Below the pieces are notes generated by a model. It was not told the DNA's origin. It ran no database searches and worked only from the letters and a program-made list of their open reading frames with translations. The position numbers and the translations under genes are program-made. Below, piece by piece: positions 22,230 to 32,994 of a stretch of DNA of 64,000 nt; the stretch's first letter is position 1, and every line of letters begins with the position of its first letter. This stretch comes from Crotalaria pallida (lineage: Eukaryota; Streptophyta; Magnoliopsida; Fabales; Fabaceae): assembly GCA_037953625.1 (NCBI GenBank), contig CM075653.1, forward strand, positions 2,666,001-2,730,000. Reading direction: 5' to 3'.

Positions 22230-22776
22230 ATTATATAAGGTGGTACGCCTTAGTCTCACATCGTCTGGTAAGGTGAACAAAGCGTGCCTTATATAGGGCG
22301 TGGATACATTACCTCATGTGGACGCGTTTTGGGGCTCACTACGCTATGACACGGTGAGACCAAGAGCAAAACCGTGAGGGTGAATGATGGCCAAAGTGGA
22401 CAATATCCTCGTGGCGGTGTCAGGGACCTAGTGCCCAGTACCTTACGACTGGCTGGGGCTGGGCTGTTACATTTGGTATCAGAGCCAGGGCCGGGTCAGT
22501 GTGCCAACGGGGACGTTGGGTCTCCAAGGGGGGTGGATATAAGGTACGCCTTAGTCCCACATCGACTGGTAAGGTGAACGAAGCGTGCGTGCCTTATATA
22601 GGGCATGGATACCTTACCTCATGTGGACGCGTTTTGGGGCTCACTACGCTACGGCACGGTGAGACCAAGAGAAAAACCGTGAGGGTGAAGGATGCCCAAA
22701 GCGGACAATATCCACGTGGCGGTGCCAGGGACCTAGTGCCCAGTACCGTACGACTGGCTGGGGCTGGGCTGTTACA
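22230..22776 (+). mobile_element. TRIM-like miniature LTR retrotransposon
   Basis: Two about 242-bp LTRs (22230-22471 and 22534-22776), both ending CTGTTACA, flank only about 62 bp. That interior has an iMet primer site (TGGTATCAGAGCC, 22474-22486) and a polypurine tract (CCAAGGGGGG, 22524-22533). It has no coding capacity, so it needs proteins from other elements. The 3' LTR starts TGGATATAAGG; the first bases of the 5' LTR are missing where it meets the solo LTR. GAGAA follows at 22777-22781 and also precedes the solo LTR at 19033-19037. Confidence 0.8.
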
Positions 22777-22781
22777 GAGAA

Positions 22782-23259
22782 CAAGAAGAAGGATGATGAA
22801 TGTTGAAAGAAGTAAGAGTGATAAATTTTTTTTCTTCTAAAATCAATAAAAGAATTACTTTAACTTTAACCATACTTCTTGTTCCGTGAAATTTGGTTAA
22901 ATATGACCTATAAATAAGAGAAAAGGGAGTATATAACTATTTACATTTAACCAATATTTAAATTAATGGTGATTTCTTTAGTTAAGTGGTGATATGGTTA
23001 GACGACATGCCACATCACGTCATGTCACTTTCGCCATATTGATAGTTGACATGCCACATGATGATAAAGATGACAATTCACGCTACTCGATCGGGTTCAA
23101 GTTGGCGCGCTTCGAGCTTGGTCTATAATCGTGCCAGGTAAAAAAAATCCGGCTTATATTTGAGTATGAGCATGCTAAAAAAAAGAAAGGGTTTTATTTC
23201 AGTACCTTTTCAAAAGAAAGGGTTCTTATACCCTTTTTAGGCGTCACAATAAAAAACAC

Positions 23260-23296
<37 letters not shown>

Positions 23297-23526
23297 ATGT
23301 TACATCAGTTAGGCATAAATATAAATAGTAAATTTTTCAATTAAGTTCATAGGATATTTACATAAAAATAATATTTTAATAAGAATGAATGAAATGAATT
23401 AAAATGAAAAAACTCTAAATCGTTTCGCTCGCTCGATCCCAACGAAAGAAGAAAAAAGAGGAAATGAATCTTGCGACTAACAGAGAAAAAGGGAAAATGA
23501 GGAGGAAGATATCAATATCAAAGTGA
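22782..23526. other. Spacer with MITE fragments
   Basis: At 22975-23070 a GTTAAGTGGTGATATGG..ACATGCCACATCACG block resembles the inner arms of the MULE MITE at 59190. CTTGTTCCGTGAAATTTGG..TAAATAAGAGAAAAGGGAGTA at 22880-22935 looks like a Stowaway end. A (TA)n run is at about 23265-23291. No gene is seen. Confidence 0.5.
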
Positions 23527-23943
23527 AAGGGTTGTTGTTGGGTGGATACCTCATCTCATTTTTCCTTTCTTCTTTGGTTTTTTTTATCATGTTATGTTAA
23601 ATAGGAAGAGAAGAAGCATATCAAAGCATATTTGATTTTCATCCCCAAATAATCCATCACAATAATAAAAAAAACCCTAAATTAACTTTTACAGTGAGAT
23701 AGAGGGTGCAATTAATAAGGATATTAAGGGCAAATAATAGTAGAGATAAAATTATTATTTTTATGTAAATAATCAAGGGATTTAATTACAAAATTTATAT
23801 TTGTACTTAATTGACGTGACATCAAAATAAATACATGTGTCATATTTTTACTGAACCACCTAAAAAGATACAAAACAACCCTTTTTTTTAGGATATCGAG
23901 GAAAAATCCAAAAAAAAAAATTGGACAGATTTAAAAAAAAAAT
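23527..23943. repeat. Duplicated segment B, left part
   Basis: It matches 9191-9950 without the SINE and without about 144 bp. It is cut at the A-run by the Tat element. The other part resumes at 43661. Confidence 0.85.
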
Positions 23944-24579
23944 TGTAGGGTCTGCCGACCGCATAAAAACTACAGTCCTATATAAAGGATTTTCCAAGGA
24001 CCTTTCCGTCGGTTTACTTAACACAAACGTCCCACGCTCGGACACGTTCATTCCGAGCATACGAAAAGGTCAGGCTCGGACTTGATGGGACCGAGCCTCA
24101 ACAACGGTCTTCACTCCATCGGCTCGGGATTCTAGAACCGAGACATAACGTCGGCTGGTAGGTTGACTCAGCCTCACCAAGGCTTCCTATCTCTTCCGCC
24201 CGTTTCTCCTAGAATCTCGCAACAACCTCTACATGGGATCGTGAGCTGATCCTATCCGGATTCTAAGGGAATAAATCTCCTATATTTCCTCACAGAATCC
24301 CGGTTCAGCTCACCTTGATACGAGGCCCATACGGCCCACATCAACTTCCTCCAAACCCTATAAATAGCTCACAACAGCTAGGGTTTCAGGTACGTACTCT
24401 CATCCCTAAGTTGACACTCTACACACACTTGTTGACTAGGGAAACCCTGCTTTTCCCAACTGGAACTGCAGAAAAACCATAAGGTCATACATAGATACTT
24501 GACCTTCTCTTGAACTCCTGATTACCATAATCTTGAGGGCTCAGAGGGTTAAGGACATATAGTGTTCAAGGACACTACA
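23944..24579 (+). repeat. Tat element 5' LTR
   Basis: It runs from TGTAGGGTCTGCCG to GACACTACA. It has a CTATAAATAG TATA box (about 24358) and a leader containing GGGTTTCAGGTACGTACTC just after it. Confidence 0.95.
24355..24368 (+). promoter_or_regulatory. TATA box of the Tat 5' LTR
   Basis: CCCTATAAATAGCTCACAAC is a near-perfect plant TATA box. The same sequence is in the 3' LTR near 43438-43450. Confidence 0.7.
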
Positions 24580-24580
24580 T

Positions 24581-24598
24581 TGGCGCCGTCTATGGGGA
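24581..24598 (+). promoter_or_regulatory. Primer binding site of the Tat element
   Basis: TGGCGCCGTCTATGGGGA starts one base after the LTR. The TGGCGCCGTC..GGGGA form is usual for Tat elements. The exact tRNA is not determined here. Confidence 0.75.
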
Positions 24599-24635
24599 TT
24601 TGAATAACCAGTATTCCCACCGCTCACTGCAGGAA

Positions 24636-27600
24636 ATGGCAAACAACAATGATGACAGTCAAGGAGGAGGTGATCTCCGCCGTCGTCTTAGAGGTAGACC
24701 ACCAAAGAACGTCGGGCCTAGGAATGCTGTTGGTAGGAATGTTAGGGACAGACTTGCTCCCCCTGAGCGTAACCAGGTTGAGAACCCCCAAGTTCCTCCA
24801 GTTGTCCACCCTGCTGATCCGGCTGTTCCTCAGGTCCAACCGCAAGCCGCCGTCGTTCCGGCTGTGGAGGGCCATGAATGACGATCTCAGCCACGTCGTG
24901 TTTCTGATGGCCATGTGTCGGAATGGCGTGACACTGCGGATTCTGGACCACTCCAGTCTAGAAGAGCCCCTGCTGGATCCCGAACTGGGGAGGAGCGACG
25001 AGCTGAACGTCATGTTCGAGAGAACTCCCGAACCGAGCGGTCTGATAGAGAAATACCCTTGTTTAGGGGAGTACCACAATTTACTAGAGGACGCTTTGGA
25101 ACACTTCAGGGCGGTGAACGTTCCGAGTCTCAGGGAAGATCTTACATGACGACCTCTTCTGCCAGGAGAAGAGAAGAGTCAATTATGGAAATTCTGAGGA
25201 CTTAAACTTCATTAATCGAAAAGCAAAACCAAGCTATCGCTACTTTACAGCAGCAAAGCATGGCTAGGCTTGCCGAGCAAGGCACTCGCATGGCTCTTGG
25301 CAACCCAAGTAATCTTCCCTTGCCTCCACCCCCTACTTCGAATGAGGTTGCTGAACCTGCTGCTGCTCAACCCCATCCGGGGCACCCGTTCACAACCGCA
25401 ATCATGGCATATCGGACTCCACAAGCTTTCATGGGCCATCAGAACGTCTCTCGCTATAATGGGACGACTGATCCGATGGATCACATTGCATCTTATGAAT
25501 CTTCTATGATGTTTTATGGAGGAGAAGATGAAATGAAATGCCGAGCTTTCTCAATGACGCTAGGCCCGGCGCCGCTGAGATGGTTCAACTCCCTACCAGC
25601 AAATTCCATCAGTTCATGGGTCGAGCTTCGGAGGGTTTTCCTCAATCGATATACAGCAAGCATGTCACAGCCCAAATCGGATCATTCTTTAGCTGGAGTC
25701 GCACAAAGACCTGGCGAGTCCTTACGCGACTATCTGGCTCGGTATCAGCAGGAGGCCAGTGGCATATCTGGTTTGCAGTCGGGGGTATCCGTTCTCCTAC
25801 TCACTCAGGGATTGTTGGACGGAGATTTCAAAGATTGTTTGATCGGGGAACCACCTCATAACATGGCAGAACTTAGAGAAAGGTCCAGGAAATATGTCAA
25901 TCTAGAGGAGTTCCGAAGGATAAGCACTGCGGCAAGGGGTACCGGAGGACGACAGGAGCAACGGCCTCGCCAAAACGAGGCTCGTCAGAATGATCATTTT
26001 CGGGAAAGAGGAAGGAAAGACAAGAGGGAACAAGAAAGAGGTGATAAACTGCCTCCCAAAGGCAGGTACGAGGAATACACTCAATTAACGGTCCCGAGGA
26101 GTCAAATCCTTCGTGAGACCATGCATACTGAGATGCGCAACATCACTCGGCCACCAGCCTTAAGAAAGGCGGCCCAAAAGGATAAATCGAAGTATTGCGA
26201 TCACCACGGTGGATGCGGGCATACCACCGACCAATGTATCCAACTGAAAGATCTAATTGAAGAGATGGTAAGGGATGACAAGCTTCAGCATTACATCGGG
26301 GAAGCCTTGCGCAAGCGTTCTAGAAGGAAGAGCCCCTCGCCTCCCAAAACCGAGCAGAAGAGGAATAAAAGTCCTTCACCACCTGCAAGCGGAGCCCCAA
26401 TACAACAATCCGAGAAAGTAAATGACTTCCTTATCGGCACTATTGCTGGAGGGTTTGCTGGTGGTGGGGAAAAGAAGTGCGACCGCAAGAAGTACGTGGG
26501 GCAAGTTCTTTCGGTGGCAAGCCGACCGATTCAGAAACCGAGAAAGAAGAATGTTGTAATCAGTTTTAGTGATGAAGACTTTGAAGATATCCTGCAAGAC
26601 CATAATGATCCAATGGTCGTCACAGCTCGGATTGGCAACTATGAAGTAAGAAGAATTCTCGTCGATCAAGGGAGTTCGGCGGACATCATGTTCCTTGATC
26701 TGTTCGACAAATTGAAGTTAAAAAGGTCGGATCTTACTCCATTCGAGGGAAGCTTGATTGGCTTCACGGGACACTCAATCGTTCCATTAGGCCATATCCA
26801 CCTCCCAGTGACAATGGGTGGACCACCTTCTGCCCGAACCGAAATGGTAAAGTGGCTCGTGGTCCAGGCTCCCTCGGCCTATAACGCTATCTTCGGAAGA
26901 AAAGCACTCCAATCTTTCGGTTCCGTCGTTTCGACAGTACATTTGGCCATGAAGTTTCCGGGGTCGGATGACAAGGTAGTAACAGTACGATCTGATCAGG
27001 AGTTGGCCCGAAAATGCTATAACATCAGTTTGGCAAAGCTGAAACTAGATGATGAGAAAATTATGAAGGAACCATTGAACAAAGGAAGCGTCAACTTGGC
27101 CGATCTGGACGTCAGAGAAGAGGATGAAACCCGACCAACTCCGCAAGGGGACTTTAAAAAAGTCATCCTCGGTCCCGAGCCATCTCACTGTGTCAGGATC
27201 GGGGTTGGCCTGTCGGAGAAGCTAGAAAAAGAGCTTACCGAACTTCTAATTGAAAACAAGGATTTGTTTGCATGGACCTCGGCAGACATGCCGGGAATTG
27301 ATCCTAACTTCATCTGCCACAAGTTGAGTGTATATCCTGGCGCCAAGCCAGTATGTCAGAAGAAGAGAAGGGTCGGAACCGAGAAAGCGCAAGCGACTGA
27401 TGAGAAGGTTGCTGAGCTTTTGGAAGCTGGATTTATTAGAGAGGTGGTATACACTGATTGGTTGGCCAATCCTGTGCTAGTCAAGAAGTCTAACGGGAAA
27501 TGGAGGATGTGCGTGGACTACACAGATCTGAACAAGGTATGCCCGAAGGACCAGTACCCACTACCATGCATCGATAAATTGGTGGATAGTTCGGCTGGCT

Positions 27601-30332
27601 ATCAAAGGTTGTCCTTTATGCATGCTTACTCGGGATACAATCAGATCCCAATGTATCCTCCAGACCAGGTAAAAACCTCGTTTATCACAGAAAACGCTAC
27701 TTATTGCTATAATGTTATGCCGTTCGGATTGAAAAACGCTGGGGCAACTTACCAGCGCATGATGAACAAGGTTTTTGGTCCTCTGATTGGGCCGAGGATG
27801 GAAGTTTATATAGACGATATGATTGCGAAAAGTTTAAAAGAGGAAGATCATGCAAAAGACTTGAAAGAAATCTTAGGAAGGGTGAGACAGTTTGATATGA
27901 GGCTGAACCCAGAAAAATGCACATTCGGAGTTCCGGCAGGATCATTCCTCGGGTTTATGCTTACAGAGCGTGGAATAGAGGCAAATCCGGACAAGTGCAA
28001 AGCCATTTTGGAGATGAAAAGTCCCTCGAACATCAAAGGGGTTCAGCAGCTAACAGGTCGGGTCGCAGCTCTTTCAAGGTTTCTATCCCAATCAGCTAGA
28101 AAGGCCCTTCCATGGTACAAGCTGCTGAGGAAAGAGAAGGAGAAGATGTTTGAATGGGATGAAGAATGTGAAAAGGCCTTTACTGACCTTAAACATTATT
28201 CGGCATCGCCACCCATTCTGTCTAGTCCGAGCCATGGCGAAACTCTTTTCCTTTATTTGTCGGTTGGAGATTCTGTGGTTAGTTCGGTTTTGGTCCGTGA
28301 GGAATCAGGTAAAGAGTCTCCGATTTATTTTGTGAGTCGAGCTCTCCAGGGACCAGAAATCAGATATCAAAAAGTGGAGAAATTAGCCTTCTGCTTGGTA
28401 ATAACTGCCAGGCGATTGCGCCAATATTTCCATAGCCACCGCATCACGGTCAGAACGACTCAACCGATCCGACAAATATTGCAGAAACCTGATTTGGCGG
28501 GGAGGATGGTAACTTGGGCAATCGAGCTTTCTGAGTTTGAAATAACTTTCGAACCGAGAAAGGCGATGAAGTCTCAGGCCTTGGCTGATTTCCTTACCGA
28601 GTTCACTGAGCCATTGACGAGCTCAAACTCGGATTGGAACATCTATGTGGATGGATCGAGAAATAAGATGGGAGCAGGAGCAGGAATAATTCTGGAGAAC
28701 TCCGAGGGAGTCACCCTTGAATACTCCTTGAAGTTCGGATTTTCAACATCCAACAATCAGGCGGAGTATGAAGCTGTTTTGGCAGGATTGAGGATGGCAA
28801 AAGAAGTGGGAGCCCGAGAGGTTAAAATTCTCAGCGACTCTCAATTGGTGGTTTCACAGGTCAAGGGTGAATATCAGGCGAAGGAGCCAATCCTTCAAAA
28901 ATACTTGGAAAAATTAAGATTCTTGTCATCCGAATTTGTGAAAGTCGAAATCTGTCACATACCGAGGGAAAGCAATAGCCGAGCGGATATTCTTTCCAAA
29001 CTCGCCTCAACAAAAAACTCTGAAAACAACAAGAGTTTAATTCAGGAAATGGTGCATGGACCTAGCGTAGTCCTCTCCATATCACTAGACTCAAGCTGGA
29101 TTAGCCCAATTGCAAGCTATTTGGAACAAGGGACCTTGCCGACCGACTTGGTGGAAGCTAGGAAACTTGTCAGGAAGGCATCTCAATTTGTACTGGCTGA
29201 GGGAGTACTCTTTCGCCGAGGGGTCAACGGTCCAATGCTCAGGTGTCTCGACCCCGCCGAAGCAAAGCTGGCACTAGAAGAAGTTCATGGAGGAATAGGC
29301 AGCCACCACATTGGTGGGAAGTCACTGGCTAGAAAAGTCCTAAGGGCAGGGTACTACTGGCCTACCCTTCAACAAGATGCGATAGACCACGTGAAAAGGT
29401 GTGATAAATGTCAATTTCACAGTGACGTTTATCAAAAACCAGCTGAGGAACTTCATTCTCTTTCATCTCCCTATCCCTTTTACCAATGGGGAATGGATTT
29501 GATTGGGCAGTTCCCAACCGCACCAGGACAGTTGAAGTGGGTGATCGTGGCCATAGACTATTTTACAAAGTGGGTTGAGGCCGAGCCTTTGGCAACCATA
29601 TCCTCGGCAAAGGTGCAAAAGTTTTTTGAAAGGCAAGTTGTGGCTCGATTCGGGGTGCCACAGATGTTGGTGACCGACAACGGAACCCAGTTTGCAGCAA
29701 GGGCGTTCCAAGATTTGGTCAATGCGTTGGGGGTTAAACACTACTACTCCTCGGTGGAACACCCTCAAACCAACGGTCAGGTGGAATCAGTGAACAGGTC
29801 CATCATTCAGGGAATCAAGAGGAGACTTGAGGGAGCAAAAGGAAATTGGGTGGAAAACTTGCACGAGGTACTTTGGTCGTATCGCACCACCATCCAAACT
29901 TCAACAGGAGAAATGCCCTATCGGCTCACTTATGGCTGCGACGCAGTCATCCCCATTGAGAAAATTATCCCTTCTTTCCGAGCCATGCAGCAGCCAAACC
30001 CCATCAACAACACTTTGCTCTGCGAGGATCTTGTTTTGTCGGAGGAGGTAAGAGATTTGGCCGCCGAACGAGAAAAGCACGCTAAAAGGATGCAGGCGAA
30101 GGAATATAATCGCTCGGTTAACCCCAGAGAATTCGAGGTGGGTGACCTTGTCCTAAGAAGGGCCGATATTGGTCTTAAGAATGCTAAGGATGGAAAACTG
30201 GCCCAAAGCTGGGAAGGACCATACCGAGTCACCTTCAAAAGTGGGACGGGAGCCTATAAACTTGAAACTCTCTCGGGAGCTCCTATCAACAATTCATGGA
30301 ATGCGGCGAAGCTCAAAGGATATTACAGTTAG
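24636..30332 (+). pseudogene. Tat gag-pol polyprotein (two early stops, RT aspartate lost)
   Basis: The first ATG is at 24636. The frame continues to 30332 but is broken by TGA 24879-24881 and TAA 25203-25205; from about 25260 a 1690-codon frame is open. In order it has the gag core (GHQNVSRYNGTTDPMDHI), a CX2C-type knuckle remnant (YCDHHGGCGHTTDQC), protease (VDQGSSADI, near 26665), RT (VDYTDLNK, NVMPFGLKNAGATYQ, YIDD near 27810), a degenerate Ty3-type RNase H, an archaeal-type RNase H (YVDGSRN, NQAEYEAV, LSDSQL, SRADILSKLA; 28645-28995), and integrase with HHCC and DDE (GMDLIGQFP, TDNGTQF, HPQTNGQVES). In RT the motif LSFMHAYSGYNQI has His at 27621-27623 where the first catalytic Asp belongs, so RT should be dead. 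Confidence 0.92.
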
Positions 30333-30421
30333 AATCTTTTCTTCCATAGTTTCATAATTTCATGCTTTGTTAATTTTTAAAACTGTTAGATTTGTTTATT
30401 ACTGTTTAAAGGATGGTGTAC

Positions 30422-30471
30422 GCTCGGTGGAACTCCGAGCCCATTGTACTTTCTGCTTCTGATTAATAAAA
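30422..30471 (+). terminator. Hairpin and poly(A)-like signal after Tat pol
   Basis: GCTCGG..CCGAGC (30422-30440) forms a 6-bp stem with a 7-nt loop, and AATAAAA follows at 30465-30471. It lies in the 500-bp gap where sense pol and the antisense gene converge, so it may help 3' end formation. The remaining gap, 30333-30848, has no frame. Confidence 0.4.
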
Positions 30472-30848
30472 AGACTGTTATTGGATTCATTGTATTACGT
30501 ACTTTTCCTCATATTCGATTAGCCACCGTGTATGACGCGAACGATTATAAACAGCTCAAACAAGAGCTTATAAATCGTCAAGTATTCTACTGAGACTCCC
30601 GATTCAAACATGGTTTATTAAAATCATTTTACATCGCGGATAGAGGAACCCACCTCGGCTAAAGCGCTGGAGTTCCGAGGTCTTGACACTTGAATTCTTA
30701 ACACAAAGTATAAAAAGAAGCAAATAGTCAACTGTGAATATTATAAACGTTCATAATATTTCGAGCAAAGAAGCATAGAAAAAGTTCAAACCCACTACTG
30801 GGGCGGTTACAAAAACCCACTATTAGGGCGATAAAAAAAATGATCAAA

Positions 30849-31148
30849 CTATTCTAAATCGGACAATACAATGCTGTCAGCATTGAATGTGTCCTCTTCT
30901 TCTTCTTCACCTTTGGCATCCTCGGTTCCTTCCCCTTCGGAATCTTCGGCCAAATGGTCAGGAAGGTCGGTGTTGTTCAGATCTATGGGAACTCCACTCG
31001 GGCCGACAATTTGACCTTTTTTCACAGCAAAATTAGGGTCAGCGCCCTTGGTCACAAGCCCGGGGTTCAGAACACGGAGTTGCTCGGCAGTATTGTGGAA
31101 AGAATCTTCAATTGCATGGTCCCAATTGAACAGATTCTCCTTAGCTGC
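30849..31148 (-). pseudogene. Antisense gene of the Tat element, C-terminal part
   Basis: This frame becomes continuous with 40091-41058 when the nested element and one GCTGC are left out. It reads from KENLFNWDHAIEDSF through VKKGQIVGPSG to an acidic tail rich in E and D, and stops at TAG 30849-30851. An acidic end after a long coiled coil suggests a protein-protein interaction role, but I do not recognise a named domain. Confidence 0.75.
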
Positions 31149-32269
31149 TGATGAGCATTTTATTTACCATTTTTCCTTGCATTATTTTACTCCTATTATT
31201 GATACTTGTTGCCTATTTGACATTGTTTAGCTTGATTTAGTGATTTAGAGTTTATTGGACTATTATTCTGAATATTGTTTAATTTGGGATTATTTAGCCT
31301 AATTAATTCTATTTCTATTTTCAGGTCATATTTGGCACAAGGGCTTTTTGGACATTTTGGGAATGAAGATTTAATTTTGGAAGAGAAGATATATGATGAA
31401 GTGAAGATTGTAATCTATCTTTAGGATTAGTTGAGATTTAGTTATATCTTTTAAGATTTAGATTTTATCTATAAGATATTTTTAGATTTAATTTAGAGAT
31501 AAGCTTTCCTTAGGATTTGGGCCCATGATTTAGGCCCGTTTTGTGATTTAAAAAGCCAAATTCGTGTAAACCCTTGGGAGAGACCTTCCATTCACGTTTT
31601 TTACATTCTCTCTCATAGAGAAGGCTTAGTTTTGCTCTCCAAGCTTGTGGAGGCTGCTAGGGTTTCTCTCTCTTCCCTTTCTACACGTTTTTGGTATTTT
31701 TCTTCATGGAAGGCTAAACTCTTAGGTTAAATCCCTTTGGTAATGTATCACATACTCTTGAGGTTTTATTCTTAATGCTATTTCGTTTTTATTCACTGTT
31801 TTCATGCTTATTGATATGTTATGGTTCGCTTAGTTCCATTCTATAGAGATAATCCATGTGTATGAATGCTTAATTTATGCAAACTCGTAAAAACTCCATG
31901 CTTTGGCTTTTAATGCTTAATTAGAGGTTTGGGTTTTGGGGTGAGAATTGAATTTTCGCTTAGTATTTAATTCTCACGAGTTGGATAGTGAAGAGGAAAG
32001 AAATTGATCTTTTGTGACCGATGATAGAGTTGTGAACGCGAGCCAAAGGGGTTTATCCGCTTTTCCTTATCTGTTTCTTCGTTTTGATTTAATTCTGTTT
32101 TGATTTCAATTATTCAATATTCAATACAAAAAAAAACCCCCCTGTTTTCTATGCATACTATGTGTTCGACCTTTTGCTTGATAAGATATTCCTTGGGAGA
32201 CGACCTAGGAGTCACTTCCTAGTACTATACTTAAACTGTTTTTATTTGTATCGGGTACGGCCTCGATCA
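31149..32269 (+). repeat. Athila-like 5' LTR
   Basis: It runs from TGATGAGCATTTTATT to GGCCTCGATCA and is almost identical to 38965-40085. Confidence 0.95.
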
Positions 32270-32273
32270 AATT

Positions 32274-32291
32274 TGGCGCCGTTGCCGGGGA
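32274..32291 (+). promoter_or_regulatory. Primer binding site, tRNA-Asp type
   Basis: TGGCGCCGTTGCCGGGGA lies four bases after the LTR end and is complementary to the 3' end of plant tRNA-Asp, as in Athila elements. Confidence 0.85.
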
Positions 32292-32994
32292 ATATCGGTT
32301 CTTGCCAAAGGTCATTAGTAGTTAGTTAGTGTCGTATTTAGTATAGTTATTATAGTGTGTCGTGTCTGATTTGGGGTCTAGTAGTCAATTCTGATAACCG
32401 GTTGAAGTTGCACTGTTTGCTGTTTTGCTATTTTGTTGCAATTAGTGTATTTGATTGATTCTGTGGTTGCTAGTTCACACAGTTGTGGGTGGAATTTTTG
32501 CACGAAAATTTATATCCACACTACTTTTATCATATAAAAAGGTTTTGAGGCACCACGATCACTCAGATCATCACTGGTTGTGAGTTCCAGAAAAATTTTC
32601 CAAGTTTTAGCAGCACTTTCTTCAAATCGTCGCAACTTTTGACCCGTAACTCGGAATTTGACGAATTTTATATCAAATCGAAGGGAATTTTCTGAATAAT
32701 CTGATTTTTTTGAGTTCGTCAGAAACGTCCTTCATCTGGATCCTGAAAAAGCCGTTTTACTATTTCTTTTTTATTTTACAAGTTTTATTTTCTTAGTTTT
32801 TGGTCTCTGATTTAATTGTTTGACTTGGTTCCCTTTTGAATTTTGTCCTCAAACTTTCTGTGGTATGTTTTAATGATTTTAGGGTGCTGAAAAAAATAAA
32901 TAAAAAAATTTTAAAAAATAAAAAATTTTGTTGCCTATTTTGGTCATGTATATTAGTGACTGTTTGCTATGCTTAATGGTGTTCTGTTCAGTAC

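Larger units (their letters stand above)
18735..22806 (+). pseudogene. Exon-like fragment split by two insertions (unidentified host gene)
   Basis: If the retroposed block at 18755-18976 (with one of its 13-bp repeats) and the LTR/TRIM composite at 19038-22776 (with one GAGAA) are left out, the remaining pieces 18735-18754, 18990-19037 and 22782-22806 form one open frame. It is about 30 codons long, starts after a TGA at 18732 and ends at the TGA at 22804. It contains GYLEYVLAEINRLDV and a lysine/aspartate-rich end. It could be the last exon of a host gene or a chance frame; I do not recognise the family. The seamless joins support both target-site calls. Confidence 0.4.

Noticed and set aside
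22240..22776. Cassandra-type TRIM with 5S rRNA-like LTRs
   Set aside because: The LTRs do not contain 5S promoter-like sequence; another TRIM family fits better.
24624..25149. Overlapping frames on both strands in Tat gag
   Set aside because: They are shadows of the gag frame; their coding pattern and homology are inferior.
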